From Humulus lupulus (lineage: Eukaryota; Streptophyta; Magnoliopsida; Rosales; Cannabaceae): DNA of 64,000 bases. The translations under genes and the position numbers were made by a program. The notes beneath the pieces were generated by a model. That model was not told the DNA's origin, made no database searches, and worked only from the letters and a program-made list of their open reading frames with translations. Positions within the stretch are counted from its first letter, which is position 1. Each line of letters begins with the position of its first letter. Positions 46,255-57,601 of the stretch are shown one piece after another. The stretch spans positions 195,791,481 to 195,855,480 of the forward strand of contig NC_084798.1 in assembly GCF_963169125.1 (NCBI RefSeq), written 5' to 3'.

Positions 46255-46675
46255 AAATTGAGTCTATACATGGGATCCCAAAATAAACATTTACAAGGCA
46301 TTTACAACTCCCAAAAGTAATTACAACATAAACTGAACTAAGCGGAAAAATTTAGGTTTGACTCTAGTCTTTCTTAAATCCTCGGCCGTGGCGGTCGAGC
46401 AGCTGTAATTGTACATGCTGCCCCTAAAGCTCTCAAACTTATGGTTGGTCCAACTTCCCCTCTCCCTTACCTGCACCACATAACACCCGTGAGCCAAGGC
46501 TCAACAAGAAAACTTAGATTAACAAATTCAATAAGTAACAGAATGTAAACAACAAGCTTAGCAGCAACAGTCTGCTCACACAAACACATAATCCAATTTA
46601 ACAGTCAATTATTTATACAAGTGCAATATGCATTTATGATTATTTAAGTGGCGTTCGGGCGAACCAATTGCATAT
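46255..46675 (-). mobile_element. Gypsy LTR fragment, reverse strand
   Basis: The minus strand shows the LTR-group 3' landmarks in order: a TTGAGCCTTGGCTCACGGGTG-like phrase (about 46484-46512), GGTGCAGGTAAGGG (about 46468-46481), CTCGACCGCCACGGCCGAGG (46381-46400) and TTTTGGGATCCCATGTATA (about 46268-46286). The CTCGACCGCC/GGCCGAGG box is identical in type to those at 53837 and 62083. The fragment is interrupted at 46675 by the next element and presumably continues beyond the window. Confidence 0.75.
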
Positions 46676-47500
46676 TGTTGACCACGATTTTGGCCAACGA
46701 CGAGTAGACGTCAAAACTACAATGAACCTTCAAGAGAAAAATATGACATAGATAATTTTATAGTGGTTCACCCCCAATTTATTGGTAATAGCCTAATCCA
46801 CTTGGAGTTGTGATATATATCCTACACTTAAGATCAGATGAACTTGAGCCAACTGAGTTTCTTAAGTGTAAGTAGAAAAATACATAGTTTCTCTCTCTAA
46901 AACTCTCTTAGAAAATGCCCCAAGAATACCCCAAGTAATAGTCCCAAAATCTCCAAACTAGAGAGTTTTTCTCCGTCTAAAAAAATATGATCCCCCAAAA
47001 TGATGCCATGAGCCATTTATTTATAGGCTCATGGATCGTACATTAGATATTCCCTTTGACTGGGTCATTTCTGTTACTCTCACAATATTTAATTAATAAT
47101 AATATTTAAAATACAACAATATGCGATTCTTTGGGATGATATGAGAGATTCCCGCGCAGGTATGACTGATTCTAGCTGAAGCCGTTACTGGGATCTCTTG
47201 CGTAGCAATGATCTGTTTAGTCAGTCCACATCACACCCAGAAGGAAAACTAGAGGGCAAAAACACTTCTCCAGTCGGCCAAACCCTCACTGGTCGGCCAA
47301 ACACATGTCTGGTCGGACAAGCACCTGACTGGTCGGACAAGCACATGATTGGTCGGACAAGCACTTGACATGCATATGACTGGTCAGTTAAAAATCTTCA
47401 CCGGTCTACTAGATCACTCCTAAGCCAGACTACCCAGCCATTCCTTGCCATTTGTCACTTCTGATTGCCACGTCATCGAACTGAAATTTTGGGGATAACA
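46676..47500 (-). repeat. 3' LTR of reverse gypsy element
   Basis: 825 bp; the plus strand runs TGTTGACCACGATTTTGG to GGGGATAACA, so the minus strand starts TGTTATCCCC and ends TGGTCAACA. The minus-strand PPT is TAAACTTGGGGGGCAAA, adjoining at 47501-47517. Confidence 0.8.
47270..47395. repeat. 20-bp tandem repeat in LTR
   Basis: GGTCGG(A/C)CAA repeats at 47291, 47311, 47331 and 47351 with an exact 20-bp period, plus a variant AGTCGGCCAA at 47272 and a degenerate end near 47390. Confidence 0.9.
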
Positions 47501-47517
47501 TTTGCCCCCCAAGTTTA

Positions 47518-49423
47518 TGTTGGTTTTTATTGATCAAATCAGAGATTATACGCAGCGGAACAACAATCAAATTGTTAGATTAATCCCATAAGATATCTAG
47601 ATCTACTTCTTCACATGCATATATATATTGAATCAAGGACATGAATAGAAAAATTACCTCAGGTCCTTCCTTGCTGCTATCTTTTCGTATGGCTAAATCC
47701 TCGAGATTTCACACCAAGATCTTCCAAAATGTTCTCAGGCACACAAAGAACGAGTGTGGGCTCGCTATACAAATAATAGGCAATAAACTATTTATCAGAT
47801 GTTCTCAACACAGGAGATCTGGTAAAGTTTGGACCTAGGTTTTTGTGAAGAACCATGACTTTAGTTTTTGTCACTGTTCTCTTTCTCTGAGAGAGATTCC
47901 TAGATATTTTTCTATCCCTGAAAAGTTACGTTCTGTGAAAAATTGATATCCAATATTTAATAATATCCAATATATTAAAATATTTGTTATTTTAAACAAA
48001 TTCAAAATAACTGATCAGTTATCAGATTTTTGTTTAAATAATAATATTTTAATCATATTAAAATATCTCATTATTTATTTATATTTAAATAACTAAAATT
48101 GTGGAATCAAGAGACTGAGTAAACTCTCTTATGCGTGTAGCACAGTGTCTGTGCACTGTGCCACACGTGTACCACATGCCTGTGATGGCATGTGATTTTT
48201 CCCAATTTTTATTATTATTTAAATACCAAAAATAAATTAATTCAAAATTAATTATATTTTTGTTAAATCAAATAATTAATTAATTCTTAATTAATTAATT
48301 ACACATAATTAAACAATAATTATGTTTGATACATAGAAAAATATTTTACTTATCACATAAGTCCTTTTTGCCCATTTTTTGTATTTGCCTTTGACAGTGA
48401 TTGTTTGAGCCATTTCGGGGACCATGGACCTATAACATTAAGCTCCAATAAATTGAAACTAAATAATTAAACTCTTTAATTATAATAGTTAATTTATTAA
48501 TTATGATATTACTCCACTATAAATTTAGAATTGCTCTCTTTATGTTATAGATATACTTTTACAGAAATCTTTTTCTTAAGTCGTCCATTGATATAACCAT
48601 CTTACAATAGTTCAACCCTCTAATTAATTAGTTCATAAATTAGAATGGAAGAATTACCATTTAACCTTTCTAATTTACTTCTTATTCCTTAAGTATCATT
48701 AATTCACTAGTGAATAATTAATCTATAATCTAATTATAGATTTGAGCTCAAAATCATTCAGTTCGAGAATTAACCCTTAAGGGAACTAATATACGATCCG
48801 TTAGGAAAGATTAGATTCTGTATTGTTGATACATGTTCCCAGCCATCCATGATATTAAATCTCCAAAATAAAAGTCATTAGCCTCATTCTTTGAAGATAC
48901 CTTAACGAATGAATCAAAAGATTTAATAAACATGAACAGGAGCTCATGAACACTCAAGATTTAGGTTGATCTATAAATGATCATCAGTTATGATATGAAT
49001 TACAAGTCTTTATTGTTAAATGGTTTTTGGATAAAGACTCTAATTCATATCGGTCCATGTCATATATAATCATATTATATAAAGTACCTTTACCGAGATG
49101 TCTTGCCACATCAATAATCCGAATCTAGATTATTTGTATCATTATGATACCTAGTAAACCGTACTTACAACTCCAATTAAAGAATTCCATAACTTTAATT
49201 TGTTGTTGTTGATTATTTTTATTCATTCATGTAATCTTAATTCTCTCATACTAATACAATATCACATCCTCAATAATGAATATGGAATTATTTTTTTGAT
49301 ATTTACAAAATTATTCAAACAATAATTTAACAATCTAAATATAACAATAATAATAAACCATTGATATTTATTTATTCACAGAAAAAAAATGTATTTACAT
49401 GCTTTTAGGACACACTCCTAACA
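47518..49423 (-). mobile_element. Solo copia LTR, reverse strand
   Basis: 1906 bp from TGTTGGTTTTTATTG to CTCCTAACA, flanked by a perfect TSD gttta (47513-47517 and 49424-49428). It is related to both LTR halves of the reverse copia remnant at 34433-40763 and orients the same way. A cluster of perfect hairpins lies at 48141-48194. It has no internal coding sequence. Confidence 0.92.
48141..48194. repeat. Run of perfect hairpins in copia LTR
   Basis: CACAGTG-tctgtg-CACTGTG (48141-48160), the palindrome ACACGTGT (about 48163-48170) and CACATGCC-tgtgat-GGCATGTG (48173-48194) follow each other without gaps of more than a few bases. The related LTR at 40323-40357 has different palindromes at the equivalent position. 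Confidence 0.8.
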
Positions 49424-49428
49424 GTTTA

Positions 49429-49744
49429 TTATACGATTTACTCGTATGATAAACTTTTCTTCTAGAAAAATGTTTTTGAGGACATTCAAAAGCTTCCATC
49501 CAGTCAATAACCTTCACTTTTGAAGTAAACCCATGTCTTAACTTTTCCATTAGATTTCTTCATATTCTATTTTTTCATCTTGTTGTAGTATATCATGAGT
49601 AGGAAAACATGTTTGTACCCCATGCTCTTGTGATTTGTTGTCGCCTTGGAATCCTCTAGCCAATCGGTTACTATTTTTGGCCCTCATATTCGTACATGAC
49701 TAGTAGGATAGCCTAACTCCTCAGAAATAGCTTATTGGAAGTGC
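49429..49744. other. Interior of reverse gypsy element, nothing recognised
   Basis: About 300 bp between the copia solo-LTR TSD and the CTCGGAC array; no ORF or motif I recognise on either strand. Confidence 0.4.
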
Positions 49745-50292
49745 ATGTGTATGGCCGACCAGTTATCCTCTTCTAACCACTCGGACACTTGTATATTCTT
49801 CTCCCAAGCTGCTCGCACACTCCATGCAAACCACCCCGATGCTTGGCCTAAACACTCGGATATCGCATCATCCGTTCGGACACCACGTGCACCACTCGGG
49901 CACCACGACATCCGTTCAGACCATCACCCAGCAGGTCGGGGCACTCTTCTATCTGCTCGGATGCTTGATAGATTGCTCGGACGCTCACTTAAGACGCTCG
50001 GATGCAGCACCATCTGCTCGGACGCGGACGCCAATCGCTCGGACGCACCCTCCAGGTTGTTCGGACACTCATGCTAGCCGCTCGGACGCACCCTCACCTT
50101 TCGCTTGGACGACAGGGCACCATCTTTCAGATGCACGCCCCATCTGATCGGACACACAGCCAAGCCACTTGGACACGCGGCCAATCGATCGGATGCAGCC
50201 CCCAGCTGACACGCAGCCAACCGATTGGACGCAGCCCCCCAGCTGCTCGGACACCAACCTTCGGACGCGTGCACGGGCCTGCTTAGGCACAC
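49745..50292. repeat. Degenerate CTCGGACGC array
   Basis: About 23 variants of (G)CTCGGACGC in 540 bp, mean spacing roughly 23 bp, for example near 49779, 49856, 49955, 49976, 49998, 50017, 50036, 50079 and 50256. It is much GC-richer than its surroundings. Several ORFs on both strands (RSDA-type repeats in one frame) arise from the repeat. The gypsy element 50297-62372 is inserted in it; the word resumes as CCGCTCGGGC at 62381-62390. Confidence 0.8.
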
Positions 50293-51179
50293 TCGATGTA
50301 ATGCCCCAAATTTCCTAATAAGGTTTAGGACCTTGATTAGGAGGTCGGTAGGGCCATAATTGATTTATTATGCCATTAAATGAATATATGCATGTTTATG
50401 TGAATTATATTATAATATGATGATATATACATGCATGTGGGTCCACAATTGTTTATTAAACTATTTTGGCAATTTGGGTCGTTTAGAGCATAATTGTGTA
50501 TTTTGGTGCATTTTGTGATTCATGAATGAGATCCCATCATTATGGAGATATATTCGAGCTATTTGGCATGAGAAAGTCATATATAATGGATTAGCGGTTT
50601 TGTCATAACGGGGTCAATTATTGGGTAATAAGAATGTTTATTTGATGATAAATTGGGAGTATTTGAGATCAGGAGGAAATTCTGGAAGTTTTGACTATAA
50701 TATACTCGGGGGTGTTTTTGGGACCTCGAGCACTAGGTTTTATTTGAGGTTACTTAAGCTTGAAGTAGCTTGTCAGATAGAACTGTACGTTAGAAAACAT
50801 TTCCTCTCTCCTTCGTTAGCTCATTTTACCGTTCGAAGCCTTTTTGAAGAAATCTCGAGTTCTAGGAGTCGGAATCAAGCGAGGATCGAGGCATAGCGAT
50901 CCTAGGAAAGATTAGAAGCGTCTTAAACGAAGGATTTGACAGAAAACAAATCAATTGAAGGTAATCTAAGTTTAAGTTTTAAGTTTTTAGAGTTTCTAAG
51001 CTTTGAATTGGATTTTGTGAATAGTTGATTTTTAGTTCGTTTGAATCTTGGGTTTTGATGGTTTTGGACCATTGGGAAGCTTAGGAACTTTGATTTGATG
51101 ATTTGGTAATGTTTAGGTGTGTTTTTGGAGGATTTGGGAAGTTGAAAATTGAGTTTGGGCGTGTTTTGGGTTGGGAGTC

Positions 51180-51330
51180 GTGGCCCTGTTCTTGGAGTGC
51201 CGCGGCCCTAGCTCGAAGAAGCAGGTGGCTGGGATTGTGCTTGCTGGGCACCGCAACCCTTGCTTTAGGAAGGGCTAGGGGCCGCGACACAAGGTGCCAG
51301 GGCTGCGGCTCTTGAGCAGGGTTGAGCCCA
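51180..51330 (+). repeat. CpG-rich palindromic-word block (CCGCGGCCC)
   Basis: Contains AGTGCCGCGGCCCT, GGGCACCGCAACCCT, GGGGCCGCGACAC and AGGGCTGCGGCTC. It starts about 223 bp after GAAGGTAATC (50957). The 3' LTR copy at 60757-60825 lacks two pieces of 51 and 21 bp. Confidence 0.7.
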
Positions 51331-52147
51331 TTTGAGTGTTTTGGCCCCGGGAACATAGTTTTAGGCCTCGGGATTGTTCCTACTACTTGGATTAGCTTGG
51401 ATTGATGTCCTGGAGGCTAGATATTGGTTTAGGAACCTATGTTGTTCATTTTATTGATGGTGTCCCTTATTTGGTTATGATTAGGTGACCACTAAAGGAC
51501 TTAAAGTCAGATCGTTCTCAAGGGTCATTCTTTTATTCATTCTAGCTCGAGTCAAAGGTAAGAAAATTTCACCCCATATGTGACATGCATGGTTATTCTT
51601 GATGCATGTTGGATGTTTAAATGTAAACATTGATAGCATATTGAATGCTTGGCAATCTTGCTCATTTGTATATGATTATTATTGAGGCATGCTGGATGAT
51701 TAAGTGAGATGCATGTGATGCACGAGAAACATGTGATTAGGGCATGCCATGAGTATTAACTGTGAGATTGATCAGAGCTTGAGTCTCTGTGTTTGTGCAT
51801 GATTATAATTGTGCTAGCAATTGTTAAGTAAGCATGCTGAATGCCCTACGTTTGAATATTCGACATATGACATATGTTTGGTAGCATTGCTTACTTGTGC
51901 ATGGTACTGACTCATTAGTCAGAATTGGCAAAGGTGTTAGTATCAACTGTGAAGCTGTGACTCATTAGTCAAGTTCGGCAGTGGTACTGGGCACTGGTCA
52001 CATAGTGCTGACTCATAAGTCAGGACGGCCTTAGCGTGCTCAATGTAAGCCAATAAAGATTAGATCTAATCGATATTTGCATTGGATGACTCAAAGAGCA
52101 TTAATGCCTGACCGACCTCAAGTTCGATGAATATTATAAGCGCTTGT

Positions 52148-52430
52148 GTGACTTACCTATCAGTCACTCATCTGTAAAGTTAAAGGCTTACCTATCAGTC
52201 TCTTGTCTGTTTAAGGTTAGTGGCTTACCTAGCAGCCACTCTTTTGTTTAAAGTTAGAGACTTACCTATCAGTCTCTTGTTTGTTTAAGGCTAGTGGCTT
52301 ACCTAGCAGCCACTCTTCTGTTTAAAGTTAGAGACTTACCTATCCGTCTCTTGTCTGTTTAAGGCTAGTGGATTACCTAGCAGCCACTCTTTTGTTTAAG
52401 TTAGTGACTTGCTTGTCTGTCACCCAGTAT
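52148..52430 (+). repeat. 37-bp hairpin-unit array with compensatory stem changes
   Basis: The loop phrase CTTACC repeats at 52152, 52187, 52224, 52261, 52298 and 52335, giving a 37-bp period with two alternating unit types (74-bp dimer). Stems are GTGACT/AGTCAC, AGTGGCT/AGCCACT and AGAGACT/AGTCTCT around an 8-base loop TACCTATC or TACCTAGC. The two main types differ at two stem positions, each changed on both sides so pairing is kept. The later units are degenerate. Confidence 0.88.
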
Positions 52431-52445
52431 GGCTTTCTAGAACCT

Positions 52446-53630
52446 TGTTGCTATATTTTAATACACGCAAGTGCACGTATCATACAAGTAGTACTCACAC
52501 AGGTGAGGTCAAACCCAAGGGAATTGCAGCCAAGTACTAACCAAATTGGATTTATATTTCTATTTGGCGACAATAAAAATTGTTTTTTTAAATTAAATTG
52601 CAGAAAACAAAACAAGCAAAACAACAAATAAAAAAAAAGGGTTTAACAATGGATGTGAAATTAGGAATATGATTTCAATTGCTTTGATTACCCAATTGTT
52701 AATACTAGTCAACTATTCTTCTTCCTCCTATGTGATGACAGATTATAAAATCACCTAAACTCTTTTCAGATCATAAAGGTACTAAATTGCATTGTCAACT
52801 ATTGCATCTCTGAGATAGTACAACAAACAATTCGCATTAAGCAATAATCTAAAAGTCACATAAGCTATGCGAATACTTTCGTTTCACATCAAAACCTATG
52901 TTTATTCATTTAGAGCATTCCTAATATTCACTTTTCAGATTTCACATTAGGATCATGAATCATGCTTAAGGTGATCAATCTCAAACATGTATTGAGCACA
53001 AAAATGAACAAATCACATAAACAAGGAAGAAGGAATAATCAAATAGCATTAATCCATGGAATAATCTCAGTCAATATCCATCAAATCCCTAAATAGGAGT
53101 TTAGCTCATAATCTCAATATTCATATCCATAATCAAACTAAACATAAACAATAACATAGAAAATTAAAGAAAAAGAGAGTGAAACTAGATGGGGGAATTG
53201 TCACAGATCACCCACGCTTGCTCCAAGCTTCTCCTTCTTTCTTTTTCACCTCTTCTTTGTCTCCAGCCTCTAATTCACGTTTTTTCCTCTCTCAAATCGC
53301 ATCAGAACTCGTTACCCTAAATTAGCCCTTCTGAATGAACCAAAATGCCCTTCATTTAAAAATTTGCCGAATTTAAATTACCAGCAACCTAGCGCGGTCG
53401 CGCTCTACAGTAGCGAGGTCGTGCTACTCTCCCAGAAAAGGCATTTTTGACAGCTTTACGAATTTTTGTGCTTTTTGGCATCTTTTTCATTCTAAATCAT
53501 CCCAATCCTTCAAAACCTGAAAATAAACAAAAACAACACAAAACAAGCGTAAAATAGAACAAAACAATCCTAAACCTCTAAAATACTTCCTAAGTAGACA
53601 CACTACAACAAGTCTAAAACTCGCTAATCA
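52446..53630 (-). mobile_element. Solo Athila/Tat-type LTR inside the gypsy 5' LTR
   Basis: 1185 bp, flanked by TSD aacct (52441-52445 and 53631-53635). The minus strand starts TGATTAGCGAGTTTTAG and ends TATAGCAACA, with the stretch GTGCACTTGCGTGTATT near its end that parallels the LTR at 33048-34432. It carries a small CpG block (53393-53435) with TAGCGCGGTCGCGCTC. No coding sequence. Confidence 0.9.
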
Positions 53631-54132
53631 AACCTCAAGTGATATTCACCCATCTGTTTAAGAGCTATAAGCTTTGTGTGATTATAATGATAATCATTTG
53701 ATAATAATTATATGCAATAATGTGTTTTCTTGCTGTGCTTCGGCTCATGGGTGCTATGTGGTGCAGGTAAAGGCAAAAGAAAGATGGACCATCCTTGAGT
53801 TTGAGAGCTTAGGTGACGATGTGTACATATACAGCTGCTCGACCGCCACGGCCGAGGTTTGAAGGAAAGGAACCAGGGCTAAACCCTGTTTTGCCGCTTA
53901 GTTCGGCTGGTTGTAAATATTTTCTTGTAATAGCCCTTTAAATTATATTTTTGGGATCCCAATGTATACAGTAAACGTTCTAGTGAGACGTTATATCTTA
54001 ACCAAAATTTTTAATCCCTAAACCGCTAATCATATTTAGTTACACGTTTATGGCCAAATGACTCGATTAGCGAGTTTAGCACTGTTTGCAATGTGCACCA
54101 TAACGGTCCCTGGAGTTGGGGCATTAAAATTT

Positions 54133-54145
54133 CGGTATCGGAGCC
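54133..54145 (+). other. Primer-binding site, initiator-Met type, mutated
   Basis: CGGTATCGGAGCC, 4 bp after the 5' LTR, differs from TGGTATCAGAGCC at two positions. Confidence 0.8.
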
Positions 54146-54529
54146 TGTCAAGGTTTATGGGTTCCTGAAGACAAGCTGGGCATGTACACTCGTCACTGAA
54201 GATAGCTTCACTCAGGGAATGGTAACTATTTCTGTAGTTATGTGTTTAACTGCTTAAATAGAATGTAAATGCTTTACCTGCACATTGTATTAGGGAGCAT
54301 GAGATTTTGATAGAGGCAGGCTAAACTCTTAACTATATGATTATATGCTCCGTGAATATGTATATGATTGTGATCATATGATTACCTGCTCCATGAATAT
54401 ATAATTATACTATTTGCATGCTGGAGCTGGAGGCATGGTATGAATGATGGAAGAGCAGGGAACATGATTAATGTATGAATGCCGTGGGCATGTTTTAGCA
54501 CTGCAAGTGGTTTATGATTTGTAATGACC
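54146..54529 (+). other. Gypsy leader, left part
   Basis: Non-coding leader with partly repeated TGATTATATGCTCCGTGAATAT-type phrases (about 54339-54405). It resumes at 56405-56521 after the nested solo LTR. Confidence 0.6.
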
Positions 54530-56404
54530 CACTAACCTAGACTATTTGGACCATTAACGAATCTATACATAAAACTTACATTTTTGCGGAAATGCCATAA
54601 TTTATTATAAACTTGTAGAAACAAAGGTTACTTTCATAAAAGTAAGTAGGATATGGGTACCCATTGTCTTTAAAACAAAAATAACTTAAAGTAAAAAGAA
54701 ATTACATAGAAAATGCGGAAAATACATCTAAAACCATAAAAAAACATAAACAAGACTACATCCTCGAATCGAATAACGCTCGGCCCCTTGACTCCATTCA
54801 CCATCGATACACATCCTCTAAGCGTCACGAATCTTTCCGCCTCTAAAGCTTATTTCCTGCACATAAACAGAAAGGAATGAGCCTAATGCCCAGCAAGGAA
54901 AAATCTAACACATAGTCATACACATAAATTTCATAATAAACGTAAAGACATATCATAACACATAATACACTTATTATAATGGCCATTATTACTTGGGGTC
55001 CCATAGACTAAACAAGCTTATGCCCATGAGATTAGTGAGGTCCTACCAGCTAAATAGGCTTATGCCCACAATCTTTTTGGGGTCTTGTTAGTCAAATAGG
55101 GCATATGCCCAAGCCTACAACAAACACATGCATAACATATTCATAACATATTCATAACATATCATAACATAACACATAAGATAACATAAACATAAAACAT
55201 ATAGATTCTAGCCTATTTTCCTTACCAAAGTTACCGGGATTATGGACTGAGTTGGGACCTTTGGAACACTCCTAAAACCATAAGAAAGAGTGAGTCTAAA
55301 GAAAGGAGATGAAATGGAAGGGATGGAAAGACTAAACCATAGAAAACATACTTACCGACTTATATGCTTAAGAGCTTGGATTCCCTAACCAAAATAAGAA
55401 TGAGGTTAGGGGACTGAGTAGAAGGTTTTGAGAAAGGAAATAACATGAAATAAATGAAATAGAGTTTTGGTTTTACCTCAAAGATTTGCAAGATCAATCT
55501 AACTTCCACCGGAATACTATAGCACTCACTCCCCAAAGTGTTTGATAAGCTTATGATGTTTAAGCTTATATTTTTTCCCCAAACCAAGTGTTTACACTCT
55601 CACACTCACTTATCACTAGCAGCTTCTGAACTTAGAGCAAATGGTGAATAATGGCTGGGTACTAGGTCCTATTTATAGAGTTTGGGAATGAAAATATCTT
55701 GATTTTACTTGAATAAAAATAATGGCTTTTTAGGTGAAAATCATTTGAATAATCGTTCAGCAGAGGCTGAAGACTCGTTCAAAAGATGCTGGACTGTTGA
55801 AGGAGTTTGAATGGCTGAAAGGAAAAGAATTCAAAAGAGTTTGAATTCATGCTGAAGGAGGCGATATATCGCCTGGGCCAGTATGCCCGAGGCGACCGTG
55901 CATCGTTTCGTGTTTTCCGTATCTACGTGCTGCGACATATCGCCCCCTATAGCTGCGATATATCGGCACTCGCTGAATAATTAAACACGAAATTACACAT
56001 TTTTAGCTAAGTTTGAATGGAGTAAACAGCCTTGACTAAGCCTTTAACGTATTCAAAGCTGCTGACTGACCCTATATCATTCAAACTTTACCTTTATTTA
56101 ATTTAATCCTAAAAAATACTTAATCCTTAATTACCATTAATAACATGTGCTTAAAATCCTATTGGTTGATGTCTAAACCTTATAATATAATAAATATAAT
56201 CCTTAATATCAGTCACATTAATCAAACCTTAGGTTATACTTAATATTCTTAAACTATAGGTTAAACTTAGAAAATCTATAAGTACTACTATGAGTGTCCA
56301 AATAATTCCCGGTCTGAACCAAAAATCCACAGTAACAAAGATAATGCTATAAATACTATCATACTATTATCTATCTTAGCTAAGTAAAGTTCTTGGACTC
56401 TACA
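54530..56404 (-). mobile_element. Solo gypsy LTR in the leader of the gypsy element
   Basis: 1875 bp flanked by TSD tgatt (54525-54529 and 56405-56409). The minus strand starts TGTAGAGTCC and ends GTGGGTCATTACA. It contains a GCATTAGGCTCATTCC stretch like the conserved LTR segment and a CpG block (55858-55975) built from GCGATATATCGC words. The plus-strand ORFs inside have no domain. It is a distinct family from the host LTR. Confidence 0.88.
55858..55975 (-). repeat. Palindromic-word block (GCGATATATCGC)
   Basis: GCGATATATCGCC at about 55861, GCGACATATCGCCCC at about 55932 and GCGATATATCGGC at about 55954, with GGCGACCGTGCATCG between. The 12-mer GCGATATATCGC is a perfect palindrome. It is a different word, but a comparable CpG block to those in the other LTR families. 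Confidence 0.65.
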
Positions 56405-56521
56405 TGATTATGGTGTGGTAAGACTGTCCCCATGGGGAAATCTCTTGATATGCTCGTCATGATTAATGGGTTAAGTTATTGACTGCAGATTCAAATAGCA
56501 GGTTTATAGCCAAGGCAGATA

Positions 56522-57601
56522 ATGAGGCTTGGTGGTGATTATACAGAGGCTGGGAATTACAGCCAGGGTATCAATTCTTCATCTGCTCCTATGAATTTTC
56601 AGCAGATAGTCACAAATTTGCAATCAAGATTGCAGAGGCATGAGGAAGAGATTATGTGTTTGAAGCAACAGCGGAATTTGTTGGGGAGCACTTCTTCCTT
56701 TGTTGTGCCAGGAGTGGCTCTAGCTTTGGCTCAGCCTAGGGTTGAGAACAGATGGGAATTCCTCTATGGAAGATTCCAGGAGTATTACCCTCCAGTTTTC
56801 GAGGGAGGCCTAGATCCATTCAGAGCTGAGCAATGGATGACCATGATCAGTTCCATTCTTGATAGTATGGGGCTGGTAGGTCACGATAGGGTGGCTTGTG
56901 TGAGATATGTACTACGGGATGATGCCCGGACGTGGTGGGAAGTAGTATCCCAGACACGAGACACAACTGTGATGGACTGGAAAGAGTTTAGGCAGCTGTT
57001 TAATGAAAAGTATTATTGTGATGTAGCTAAGACAACTAAGATGAATGAGTTCCTGAATCTTGTTCAGGGTAAGGCAACAGTAACCGAGTATGTTAATAAA
57101 TTTGATGGGTTGGCCAAGTTTGCTTTTGATCTGGTACCCACAGATGTAGCTCAGAAGGAAAGGTTTATCTAAGGATTGAATCCTGGAATAGCTCAGGGCA
57201 TTAGAGTTTCCCCAGTGCATGAAGCCTCTACCTTTGTTCAGGTGGTAGAGAAGGCTCTTGTTGTTGAGAGCATAAGTGATGAAAAGAAGAGTGTTAAGGA
57301 ACATGGAGCTCAGATGGTGGTATCTCCACTTATTGGAGCAAGCAAGAAGAAAAGCTGGAAGGCTTATCCGATATGCACTCGGTGCAAGAGGCGTCATCAA
57401 GGAGAATGCCGAGCAAAGGCATGTTTTGTGTGTGGTATGGTTGGGCATATTGTGAAGAAGTGCCCTGTGTTAAGAAAGGATGAGCAAAAGGGGATGGACA
57501 GCTCGACTCCAGCTATAGTGTTTATTCCGAGGCAGTCAGAGTCTGAGACGGAGACTAGTTCCTCAGGGGTGGCAGGTCAGTTTTCTAGTTCTGATTTCTA
57601 A
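56522..57601 (+). pseudogene. Gypsy gag with zinc knuckles, one in-frame stop
   Basis: One frame of 360 codons from ATG 56522 to TAA 57599, broken only by TAA 57170 (between KERFI and GLNPGI). It has a coiled-coil-like start (LQSRLQRHEEEIMCLKQQ), then the retrotransposon gag core (FEGGLDPFRAEQWM, VRYVLRDDARTWWEVV, WKEFRQLFNEKYY, EYVNKFDGLAKFA), then a Cys/His cluster CTRCKRRHQGEC and a CCHC knuckle CFVCGMVGHIVKKC (CX2CX4HX4C). The Ser/Glu-rich tail ends at 57598. It would form the particle and bind RNA. It is the least damaged ORF in the window. Confidence 0.9.

Larger units (their letters stand above)
50297..54128 (+). repeat. 5' LTR of gypsy element, split by a solo LTR
   Basis: About 2642 bp after removing 52446-53635. 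It matches the 3' LTR (59878-62372, 2495 bp) along its length. The 147-bp size difference is almost wholly due to two modules: the CpG block (72 bp longer here) and the hairpin array (74 bp longer). The 3' end has decayed (GCATTAAA instead of CGTTACA). Confidence 0.9.

Noticed and set aside
49745..50292. Overlapping ORFs of 72-110 codons on both strands
   Set aside because: All arise from the CTCGGACGC repeat, giving RSDA-type repeats; no independent evidence of coding.
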